A DNA stretch of 64,000 bases from Catonia carolina (lineage: Eukaryota > Arthropoda > Insecta > Hemiptera > Achilidae). The stretch spans positions 188,224,783 through 188,288,782 of the forward strand of contig JAQMRL010000001.1 in NCBI GenBank assembly GCA_035578175.1, given 5' to 3'. Positions 55,374 to 64,000 of this stretch are shown piece after piece; positions within the stretch are counted from its first letter, which is position 1, and every line of letters begins with the position of its first letter. The notes below the pieces were generated by a model that saw only the letters and a program-made list of their open reading frames with translations, did not search any database and was not told where the DNA came from. The position numbers and the translations under genes are program-made.

Positions 55374-56949
55374 TTTCGTGTTTACACCTCATGGGAGCTC
55401 TGCTTTAGAATAAGTGTTGTAGTTACGTTTTATTTATTTTTCTAAGGTTGGAACCTTATAAAGATATCTTCTATGCATCGACTGTATGACATTATTAATT
55501 CTTTGGAGATTTTCTTCGTGGAATACCTAAAACAAATTATAGCATCTGTCAGAAGATTAAAAATTATCGCAATACGATATTTGTTAAGAAACGTAAAAAA
55601 CAAGATCACAAACAATTACTTATCAGAGGGTAATACAAGTATGATGCAAAAGGCTATAAAACTATGTCTAAAATATAAGAGTGTAATTTACGCGTAAGCA
55701 ATGTGGTTGATGGTAGTAAAATTTGAACAGGCTATGGTTATTCGAGTGAGGGGCGTAGACATAAATTAACATAACGAATAAAGATTGCCCGGCATTAGAT
55801 TTTAACCCTTCCCCTTTTTAAAAGCAACATTTTAAATCATTGCAAAACGCGTGTTCTGCATCCACTGAATATATAACACTGCATTTAACTGGGTAATAAC
55901 TTTTTTTCACTCTTTCACTCGAGTGCCCTCACTTCCTCCCAATAATAGTAGTAGTACTAACAATGTTTTTAATCTGATAGAGTTCGTCCAGATCCATGCA
56001 GAAAATGAAGAAAAAAATGTGCAATTGAATAAGTAAATTACAAGTCAGTGAATAAATCTTCAAATGTTTTCGTTTGGTTATAATATTTTTTCGCGTGTAC
56101 TTTATTTATCTTTTGTTTATTCGATAATTTTTAATTACAGCGATCTTGATGTTTTTATTATACAAAAATAAAAAGTAACTTAAATAAATTGTATTAATCC
56201 TTTGATTACATACCTGTTATGCAATACAGATAATTTAATACAAAAATAAAATTTTACAAGCTCTCCATTTCAGTTTCTTCACGTTTGTCAAGTAAGTTAC
56301 AGATTAAAGTTCGTTTAACTGAGAATTCCTTTCCTACTTTTTTTAAGTCTCCGTATCATAACAATATTTCTATTCAGACAGACTTAATACAGACTGAAGC
56401 AGAACATTTTTGCATTTCCTGTATGTAGTTCGGAAAATCTTTAAAAACAAAAATCCAGGAATTTCACAACTTGAAACAACAGAAATTAATTAATTAATTG
56501 CATAATACTTTTCCCTCTAAAAAACACAATTTATAACTTAAATTTAATTCATTTTTATTATTGCACTTAGGCCTTTTCAATTTTTTGAGGTTATTTACAT
56601 TTTTTGAGATGATATAAATTTTAAATTAACCAGCTATGGTTAAACTACCATAAAGTTCGATTCCTGGTAACGTTTGGCATTTTTTACCTAATTTTCATCC
56701 ATGAAAGATGGTTTTTCGGCCAGGTATGGTATTTTTCAACACTGATTTTCATCTATGACTCTTCATTGCTTGATTTAGCATTAACTCGCAAAACATTAGA
56801 ACAAAAAAATATTAAGAAAAACCATTTGCCAGGATATACAAAAACATTTCATAAATATTATGGTAAGTAAACTCACAGTTAACTTAGTATTTTATTTACT
56901 ATCACTTCTTTCATGATTCAGTGTTGTAGGGTTAACTTTGTAGAGTACC
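55374..56949. other. AT-rich region, nothing recognised
   Basis: The 74-codon plus frame at 55473-55697 is basic and Ile/Lys-rich, with no recognisable domain. No repeats match elsewhere in the window. Confidence 0.4.
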
Positions 56950-57213
56950 AAATTTCAGAACAAATTACTAAGAGTCGAAGTTAGTCTTCCTTGGTACGTT
57001 AAGAATACTGATCTCTACAGAGATCTTGACATCCCTTTTGTATCCAGTGAAATAAAAAGTTTTACTGTCAAATATGAAGCTCGTCTACATGGTCACATAA
57101 ACCCAGAGTCTATTCAAATTCTCGAGGATGAAAAGATTCCTAGAAGGCTTAAGAGGAAGAAGCCTTTCGAAGAAGTACAACAGGGCAGTGTTATGTTAAA
57201 GCAGAGCAGTTAA
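56950..57213 (+). pseudogene. Jockey-type LINE reverse transcriptase, C-terminal fragment
   Basis: An open frame of 87 codons without a usable Met start: KFQNKLLRVEVSLPWYVKNT, DLYRDLDIPFVSSEIKSFTV, KYEARLHGHINPES and IPRRLKRKKPFEEV, ending at TAA 57211-57213. FQ.KLLR, PWYV.N.DL.RDL.IP, KYE.RLH.H.N and PRRLKR are the C-terminal hallmarks of Jockey-clade ORF2. It differs from 664-1037 and 23878-24163, so a further family or lineage is represented. The frame is intact but 5'-truncated. Confidence 0.85.
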
Positions 57214-57742
57214 AAAAATTCTATCATGTCCTTTTCGATATTAATAACCCACTTTTGTACTTCATCTTTAAATTTAATTTAATTTTTGTCTACTATAATT
57301 TTAGAAAGCATGCTGTATAATTGAGGAACCAAGTGAGAGAAGTTTAGAAAACAGAGGGCGTTTATCACTTTGTCTGGAATGAATAGATGTTTCTTTCTTG
57401 TGTCGTATTTATGGGTCAACACAAGTACCCTCTTTATATGTTCAACACTTTTACGTACTATACACTTTGTACGTTTAATTTTTTTCTGTAACTTTCTCAA
57501 GATTTGTTACAAAGAGTTTCTTGACGTTCATCACTTGCAAAACTCTGCAAAACTCTACAGACAGATGAATAGCGGGGTCGTTTTTATTTATAACATTTAA
57601 AATTAATTTCTAAACTATTAACAGGAGATTTTAATAAAAATAAGAAGCACTACCCTAAACTACATTCCCCAAAATCAAGAGTAACTGCACCACAGACATG
57701 GGTTTTAGGATTTAAACTTCGAGAAAATATCTTAGTTTTTTT
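57214..57742. other. Downstream of LINE fragment, unassigned
   Basis: A 73-codon minus-strand frame (57279-57500) reads VEHIKRVLVLTHKYDTRKKH and FIPDKVINALCFLNFSHLVP. It is less AT-biased than most, but I do not recognise it. It may be a decayed coding remnant. Confidence 0.3.
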
Positions 57743-58594
57743 ACTTTCTCTTGCCTATATATATGAAATATAGGAAGGAAAGTATTGTTTTCATATCGAT
57801 TTTCCAAAATCGAGTTTTTTCACCAGAAATACATATTTTCAGACCCCTGAACCCAAAAACAAGTTTTTAGTTCTTTTGATGCTATACTACCGGACCCGAC
57901 ACTAACATTTCCATCAAAATCGGTCAACCAAAAGTAGCAGTTTATTCGTGTCGTTTTTCACTTTTTGCGATTTTCTCAAAAACGGCTCTTACAATTTTTT
58001 TTAAATCGCCTCATTTCCTAAATTTTTATGGTGTAGGGCCTACAAGATAGGGTAGGCCCCATGTCTGCTGAAATTATGAAAAGACTGTTTTCTCGTAAAA
58101 TTGTTTTTTAAGATTGCGGCTTTAATATGCATTTTAGCGCAAAAATGTATAATAAACGTTGTAGAGAATTAAAAATCCTACAACTTGTATTTCAAACTTT
58201 TTTTGTGTAACGCTTAGTTTAAAGGTAATTAGTGATTTTCTGGGTTTTTTTCATGAAAATCTGTAAACAAAATCGATTTTTCTAAGATTTTAGCCTTAGT
58301 ATGCATTTTACGACAAAAGAGTATAATCAAATTTATAGGAAATTAAAAGATCTACATTTTTTATTTAGAGAATTTTTCTCTGCAGAGCTAGTTTAACGTG
58401 AAAGAGTAATTTTCCGTATTTTAAAGCCAAACTGGGATTGGTTTTCATTTTGCATCATTCACTCATGATTAAAATAAGATTATGTTTTTTGAGGTCAGTT
58501 TTTTTGTTTATTTCTAATGTTTTATTACTAATGTTAGGTTATATTGTTAATTATTTGGTTTGTAAAGAGAAAGTTGTGTGTGTTTCACACCAGA
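57743..58594 (+). repeat. ~0.95-kb repeat family, copy 9
   Basis: It runs from ACTTTCTCTTGCC to the hairpin (shortened to GTGTGTGTTTCACACC) and CAGA. The microsatellite slot and about 50 flanking bases are deleted (TTTTTAGTTCTTTTGATGC). Confidence 0.9.
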
Positions 58595-59106
58595 TTTTTT
58601 TTTAATCTAGTGCTACATGTGTAAAAAGAGTGTACATCATTCGTTTTACATTACAATTTTAATTTGTTTATTTTAAACATATTATTATCAAAACAAGTTA
58701 ACATTATATTGGATAACATTAAATTGCAAACTCTAAATCTAAGAATAATTTATATTAAACCAATGAAAAATAGCGTATGCATTATACGAGTACAAGTTAC
58801 TATTTATAACGTTATCTTGCGTCTTTATCTACTTAAACGTCCTGGGAAATCTCCAGGACTCCCAAAGGAGCCATCTGCGTAGTAGCGTGGAAGTGAAGTG
58901 GGTGACAGGCTAGTCGCCCAGAAACTACACTTTCAATAAATGGATGCTCTAACCACATTTTAACCAACGCTATCCCATGAGAGGCGCGTATGTTTGTCCT
59001 TCACTCATTTATGCTATTTATTCGATTATTCACGTTAAGTCTTTATTTAAAATTTCCTATCTATTTATTAGTGTGAAAACAAGTAAAATATTAATTACTT
59101 TTTTAT
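58595..59106. other. AT-rich spacer with a small GC-richer patch
   Basis: 58835-58990 (CCTGGGAAATCTCCAGGACT, GTGGGTGACAGGCTAGTCGC) is GC-richer but not recognised. Confidence 0.4.
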
Positions 59107-59786
59107 ACAGAGTGTTTTATGAGGAATGGTCATAATTCAGGAACTTATTATACAGCTAAAAGTACGAAACTTTTTTCCAATAAACATAATTCCAAAACCA
59201 TTCTTTAGCTAGTTTTCGCTAGCGATTTGCCTGGAATTTAGTTTTCCCTGTGAAATGAATTCATACTTAAATTTTTAGGGTATTAATAAGGTTGGTAATT
59301 GAACAGGTGTTTTGCAAAATAAGCTGAAAAATCGAATAAAGCCTGTCCTACGACTGTAAGTAGGGCCTACAGTCATTTCTGAGATATCTGACAAACTGCG
59401 CAAAATTAGATCTCGATAAACATGTCTTTCTTAGGTTTGAAGTAGATTAACTTTGTTAAATTGGTAACAAAAATGTAAACATTTTAAACAAAATTTGTAG
59501 AGAATTCAATTCGAAAGAAAATGATGTAAAATAGTTCAGTAAAAAATAAACACAAACTTTATGAAATCTGATTTTTATTAAATTAAAATACATCATTAAT
59601 TAATCCCCTAAAAATTTAAGTATGAATTTATTTCACGGGGGAACTGAATTCCAGGCGAAATCTTTCGCTAGCCGTAACTCGCTAATAAATAGTTTTCGGA
59701 CCCATGTTTATTGGCAAATTTTTTCTTATTTTTAGCTGTATAATCAGTTCCTGAAGTATGATCCGTTCCTCATGAAACACTCTAAA
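59107..59786. mobile_element. MITE with ~180-bp inverted ends
   Basis: The left arm begins AGAGTGTTTTATGAGGAATG (about 59110). The inverse of the right end is AGAGTGTTTCATGAGGAACG. Similarity continues through CAGGAACTTATTATACAGCT, CCAATAAACAT, the GCTAGCG block and CTGGAATT, to TTCATACTTAAATTTTTAGG (59285 and 59608). It has no coding capacity. Right next to it, at 59788, the Tc1-like transposon begins. Confidence 0.85.
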
Positions 59787-59787
59787 C

Positions 59788-61043
59788 AGAGTGGCCCATA
59801 TGTCGGTTTCCCCAATATTTACGAAAATTGGAAGAAATGTGAACGAAATAAGAAACCTACAGACAAAAACAAATTTTCAATACTAAAATTTTATCGTCAT
59901 TTACATAGTCAATTGCAATTTCGATTGAAATATTTAGTATGTGCAGGTTTTGTGGCTTGGAAGAATTACACTAGTTCCTTTACAATGCCCCACACTGAAA
60001 AATTAACTGGCGTTATGTCTGCCGAGCGCGCAGGCCATTCGATTGCACCACGACGACCAATCCATCCATCAACTTTGGAATTTAAAAACTCACGAACTTC
60101 GATAACAAAATGTGTTGGGGCGCCATCTTGTTGATGCCATCTTGTCAGATGAGCGAATGGATGTTGTAAACAGGATTGTTTTAAAGTTCCGGAAATACTA
60201 CTTCCTGCAGCGTTTGTAAGTAATTTTCCGAGTTAAAATTTCCCTAAAAAAAATAAGGATTTGTCAGTGCAGTACTCGATATACCTCCCCATACCATAAC
60301 ACCATACACATTAAGTTTTTTTTGAATTACAATATGAAGATTTGTATCCGATCAGTACACGCAGTTATGCCGATTAGCACGTCCATTGAGTTTGAAAGAT
60401 GCCTCATCCGACCATAAAATTGATCGCAAAAAGTTTAGATCGGCTTCTGCACGGATAGCGACTGTCTCACAGAATTCCAACCGCCTGTCACTATCGTCCT
60501 CATGAAGTGCTTGGAGTAGAGATGGACGAAATGGCTTCAATTTTAATTCCTTCATCATCCTTTGTACGCTAGTTCGTAATAACCTTAGTTCAGAAGATGC
60601 CTTACGAGTTGATTGACCAGGACTGGATACAAACGCTTCACCAACCTTTGGTAGGTTATCTTCATTGCAAATCGATCGTGGATGACCACACTTCGGGGCA
60701 TTTAATACGCTTCCTGTGTTTTCATATTTGTTATTTAATTTTCGTGAATGTTGCCGAGTCGGTAACGACACACCTACATACTTATCACTAAATTCTTCCA
60801 GTACTTTAGCAGTATTTTATGATGCTCCCATCACTACAGAAGCATATAAACTCGTTGTTTAGTTGTAAACATTTTAAAAGTACCGTTACGAAGGAAAAAA
60901 GTAACTATACAGAGACGTACTTTACACTAGCCACTGTTACAGACAACTAATGAATGTTGTATGTGATGCTGCCAAAATTACACTATTATCAACTTATCAA
61001 AATAAAATGTTCCATCTCATTGGGAAACCGACATATGGGCTAA
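59788..61043 (-). mobile_element. Tc1/mariner-superfamily transposon, degraded, minus
   Basis: The inverted ends are GGCCCATATGTCGGTTTCCC (59793-59812) and its inverse with one or two changes at 61020-61042. The minus strand encodes a broken transposase. It has a helix-turn-helix-like part (VGEAFVSSPGQSTRKASSEL, LRTSVQRMMKELKLKPFRPS), SILWSDEASFKLNG (first acidic residue), WHQQDGAPTHF (second) and GWIGRRGAIEWPARSADITP (third region). At least three stops or frameshifts interrupt it, and Asn replaces the later Asp of the D-x-TP-x-D motif. It is related in motif to the transposase pieces at 46379-46860. Confidence 0.8.
60352..60771 (-). pseudogene. Tc1-like transposase, N-terminal and first catalytic part
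   Basis: 139 codons open on the minus strand. The first ~30 residues are weakly conserved. Residues 42-105 form the DNA-binding region (ELRLLRTSVQRMMKELKLKP; PSLLQALHEDDSDRRLEFCE). Residues 115-139 hold ILWSDEASFKLNG followed by RANRHNCVY, where a stop cuts the frame. The remainder of the catalytic core continues in other frames down to about 59990. Confidence 0.8.
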
Positions 61044-61191
61044 CAGGTAGTAGCTATTTATCAGAAATAAATGACGTTTGTATGAAAACTAGTAAGTACT
61101 CCTATCTTTTTCCGAACGTAAGGTTCAGTGTTTCCGAACGAACTCAGTTGTTTCAGATTGAGGTGCTTGAAACATTTTGTATCTCAAAAAA

Positions 61192-61891
61192 TCTGGTGTG
61201 AAACACTCACACCACTTTCTCTTGTCAGTGCAAATAATTAACAATATAACCTAAGTAATAAACCACTAGTAATAAACAAAACAACTAACCTCAATAAACA
61301 TAACCTAATTTTTAACATGAGTGAAAGACGCAAAATAAAAATCAATCTCAGTTAGGCTTAAAAATACGAAAAATCACTCTTTCACGCTAAACTAGGCTCT
61401 GTAGAGCAAAATGCTCAAAATAAAACTTGTAGATCTCTTAATTTTCTATATATTTGATTTTATACACTATACACTTTTGTCGTAAAATGCATACTAACGC
61501 TGAAATTTTAAAAATATCAATTTTTTTACACAATTTCGTGAAAAAAAACCAGAAAATCGCTTATTACCGCTAAACTAAGCGTTATACAAAAAAATATTCG
61601 GAATAAAAGTTGTAGAATTTTTAATTCTCTACATTTTTTATTATATATTTTTGCGCTAAAATGCATATTAAAGCTGCAATCTTTAAAAAATGTGTTTACG
61701 AGAAAACAGCCTTTCCAAGAATTCCAGCAGATATGGCGCCTACCCGATCTTGTAGAGGATAAACAAAGAAGTAAATGCGACGATTTAAAAAAAAAATCAT
61801 AGCAGCCGTTTTTGAGAGAATTGCAAAAAAGTGAAAAATTGACATGAAAACAATACTTTCCTTCTTATACATTCATAGAGGCAAGAGAAGT
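61192..61891 (-). repeat. ~0.95-kb repeat family, copy 10 (internally deleted, minus)
   Basis: From TCTGGTGTGAAACACTCACA to GCAAGAGAAGT at 61891. A deletion near 61845 removes the ~250 bases that hold the CGGTCAACCGGAAG region and the microsatellite. The 5' terminus is otherwise kept. Confidence 0.9.
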
Positions 61892-62375
61892 AAAAATTAA
61901 ATTAAAATTTAACACAATTTTCGTTATCTGGAGAGCTATCACTGGGTGGTATCTGCCTCAAAGCCATTAATGCGGTTATTTTTTATATTTCTTTAAAATT
62001 AAGTTGTGAAAATTTTTGCTGGTTGTTTTTATACAATAGAAAATTAATTAAGTAAAACACATTTTGTCCAAAAAAAAAAATTAATCCAAATTTTGTTTAC
62101 ACAAGTCATTTTTAGTTCAAATTTTGTTCACTTAAGACATTTAAATGTTGTTGTTATATAAATTTTGTTAATTTAAGATTGTTATGTAATTGTGGTTGCT
62201 AATGACTTTCTTGTTGATGCGACCTTAAACAAATAAATAAAAAAAAATTGTTTATTATGTAATTGTTATTTAAGTATTCCTATATTATAATAACATTAAG
62301 GTTACATGTTCAAGAATTAAGTTTGGGCGCTTTAAGCTCAAGAAACACACACACAAATACCAATGTGTGTTTTTT
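61892..62375. other. AT-rich spacer with a SINE tail
   Basis: The only recognisable content is a SINE family-A tail at 62195-62252. It lies between two head-to-head copies of the ~1-kb family. Confidence 0.5.
62195..62252 (+). repeat. SINE family A, 3' tail fragment
   Basis: TTGCTAATGACTTTCTTGTT, then GATGCGACCTTAAACAAATA and AATAAAAAAAAA, equals the family-A 3' end. The head is absent. Confidence 0.6.
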
Positions 62376-62505
62376 ACTTTCTCTTGCCTATATGAATATA
62401 TAGAAAGGAAAGTATTGTTTTCATGTCGATTTTAAGAAATCGAGTTTTCACCGGATCTATACGTTTTCAGACCCCCTGAACCCAAAAAACATGTTTTTAG
62501 CGATT

Positions 62506-62539
<34 letters not shown>

Positions 62540-63322
62540 TGTGTGTGAACAGAATCTCTCAAGAACGGAACATCGTACGAACATGAAACTTGAAACTTAA
62601 GTTACATACCACTACCGAACCCGACACGAACATTTTCATCAAAATCGGTCAACCGGAAGTAGTAGTTTATTCGTGTAATTTTTCACTTTTTTGCGATTTT
62701 CTCAAAAACTGGTCCTACGATTTTTTTTTAAATCGCCTGGTTTATTTAATTTTTTATTCTCTACAAGATAGGGTAGGCGCCATTTTTGCTGAAATTCTTG
62801 GTGAGGCTGTTTTCACGTAAAAACGTTGTTTTTTTAAGATTACGGCTTTAATATGCATTTTAGCGAAAAAATTTATATAAGAAACGTTGCAGATAATTTA
62901 AAATTCTACAACTTTTATTTCAAACTTTTTTTTGTAAAACGCTTAGTTTAGCGGTAATTATCAATTTTCTGTTTTTTTCTCACGAAAACGTGTGAAAAAT
63001 CGATTTTTTTAAGATTTCGGCCATAGTATGCATTTCACGACAAAAGTGTATATAATCAAATTTATACAAAATTAAAAGATCTACAACTTTTATTGAAAGC
63101 GTTTTCCTCTACAGAGCCTAGTTTAGCGTGAAAGAGTGATTTTCCGTATTTTGAAGCTAAACAGGTCGATTTTCATTTTCCGTCTTTCACTCATGATTAA
63201 AATTAGGTTATGTTTATTGAGGTTAGTTTTTTGTTTATTTTTAATGTTTTATTACTAATACTAGGTTTATTGTTAATTATTTATATTGGCAAGTGAAAGT
63301 TGTGTGAGTGTTTCACACCAGA
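62376..63322 (+). repeat. ~0.95-kb repeat family, copy 11 (complete, reference copy)
   Basis: A well-preserved copy. It has the 5' terminus ACTTTCTCTTGCC and a 5' hairpin (CTATAT/ATATAG flanked by CTTTC/GAAAG). The GT microsatellite lies at 62507-62547 after GCGATTGGT. The conserved AT-rich core follows, with the subterminal GGCAAGTGAAAGT, then the hairpin GTGTGAGTGTTTCACACC and CAGA before a T-run. It converges on copy 12. Confidence 0.92.
62507..62547. repeat. (GT)n microsatellite inside repeat copy 11
   Basis: About 20 GT units with one CT interruption, at the family's fixed internal site. Confidence 0.95.
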
Positions 63323-63483
63323 TTTTTATGTTTATTAAACTCAAGAATTAAAAAATTAAGAAATAATTTTTGTTATTTTTTCACTCGATACAAAACTTAT
63401 AGACCTTATTCAATAAAACATTAGTCCTTGTGCACTTTCAAGTTTATATCACTTTTTAACCTGAACAAAATTATCAGAAAAAA

Positions 63484-64000
63484 TCTGGTGTGAAACACTC
63501 ACACAACTTTCTCTTGCCAATGCTTATAATTAACAATAATCCTAACATTAGTAATAAAACATTAGAAATAAACAAAAAACTAACCTCTAAAATTATAACC
63601 TTCTTTTAATAATGACTGGAAGACGCAAAATGAAAATCAACCTCAGTTTGGCTTAAAAATACAGAATATCACTCTTTCACGCTAAAAAATAGGCTCTGTA
63701 GAGAAAAATGCTTTAAATAAAAGTTGTAGATCTTTTTACTTTCTATAAATTTGATTGTATACACTTTTGTCGTAAAATGCATTTTAAGACCGAAATCTTT
63801 AAAAAATCGATTTTTCACACGTTTTCGTGAGAAAAAAACAGAAAATCGCAAATTACCGCTAAACTAAGCGTTATACAAAAAATTGTTTGAAATAAAAGTA
63901 GGATTTTAAACTCTACAATTTTTATTATATAAATTGCGCTAAAATGCATGTTAAAGCCGTAATCTTAAAAAAAAAACAATGTTTTTACGAGAAAACACCC
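63484..64000 (-). repeat. ~0.95-kb repeat family, copy 12 (minus, runs off the window)
   Basis: It starts TCTGGTGTGAAACACTCACA and CAACTTTCTCTTGCC, then the family core inverted. The window ends inside the element before its 5' terminus. It faces copy 11 across about 160 bases. Confidence 0.9.

Noticed and set aside
59772..60134. 120-aa plus-strand protein
   Set aside because: Antisense to the degraded Tc1-like transposase, whose minus-strand motifs (QQDGAP, GWIGRRGAIEWP) explain the openness.
1..64000. CRISPR array, bacterial operon or prophage content
   Set aside because: No regularly spaced direct repeats, no ribosome-binding context and no bacterial-type gene density. The composition and mobile elements are those of an insect nuclear genome.

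Overview
The window is AT-rich eukaryotic DNA that I read as an insect genome. The evidence is the mobile-element set: mariner and Tc1-like transposons, a Jockey-clade LINE, a PIF/Harbinger remnant, hAT-type and other foldback elements, tRNA-derived SINEs and a solo LTR. A hemipteran is possible, but nothing here proves the order. No complete host gene was found. At best there is one possible terminal exon (17952-18103) and a few GC-richer islands that could be exons or promoters (6000-6140, 6480-6630, 18430-18620, 34800-35060, 42300-42490, 50001-50400, 54400-54760).

The best-preserved coding sequence is a Jockey-type LINE on the minus strand (8684 to about 12225). Its 897-aa endonuclease/reverse transcriptase is open, ORF1 overlaps it and is cut at the 5' side, and a 17-A tail marks the 3' end. 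At least four older C-terminal fragments of related LINEs lie at 664-1037, 12330-12575, 23878-24163 and 56950-57213. Two fragments of other non-LTR types lie at 39939-40324, between target-site duplications, and 40627-40984.

The dominant component is a ~0.95-kb repeat family with at least twelve copies or fragments, about 9 kb or 14% of the window: 1-411, 13893-14602, 15245-16175, 16782-17743, 19391-19477, 20319-21235, 28972-29957, 52498-53466, 57743-58594, 61192-61891, 62376-63322 and 63484-64000. Each complete copy starts with ACTTTCTCTTGCC and carries the inverse of that motif just inside the other end. It then has a hairpin (GTGTGA-loop-TCACAC) and ends in CCAGA, always inside a T-tract. 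A (GT)n microsatellite sits at a fixed internal site. This layout resembles non-autonomous Helentron (HINE/DINE-like) elements. I infer that class; I cannot prove it here.

Foldback structures are unusually common. A 1.72-kb near-perfect palindrome (45759-47481) is built from duplicated 3' halves of a Tc1/mariner-type transposon. A mariner at 1042-1980 has two inverted 3' ends. An ~820-bp palindrome at 26422-27242 is assembled from SINE heads and bodies, and a ~680-bp element at 59107-59786 has ~180-bp inverted ends. Nesting is clear in places: a mariner from about 28346 is interrupted by a ~1-kb family copy and by an ~845-bp hAT-like element with an 8-bp duplication, and another mariner sits inside a Jockey fragment at about 1040. 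The region 32660-37085 holds diverged direct duplications, four copies of a TAATATTAC-centred palindrome and a cluster of six CCAAT boxes with five TGACG sites. The remaining sequence is AT-rich and shows no recognisable gene.
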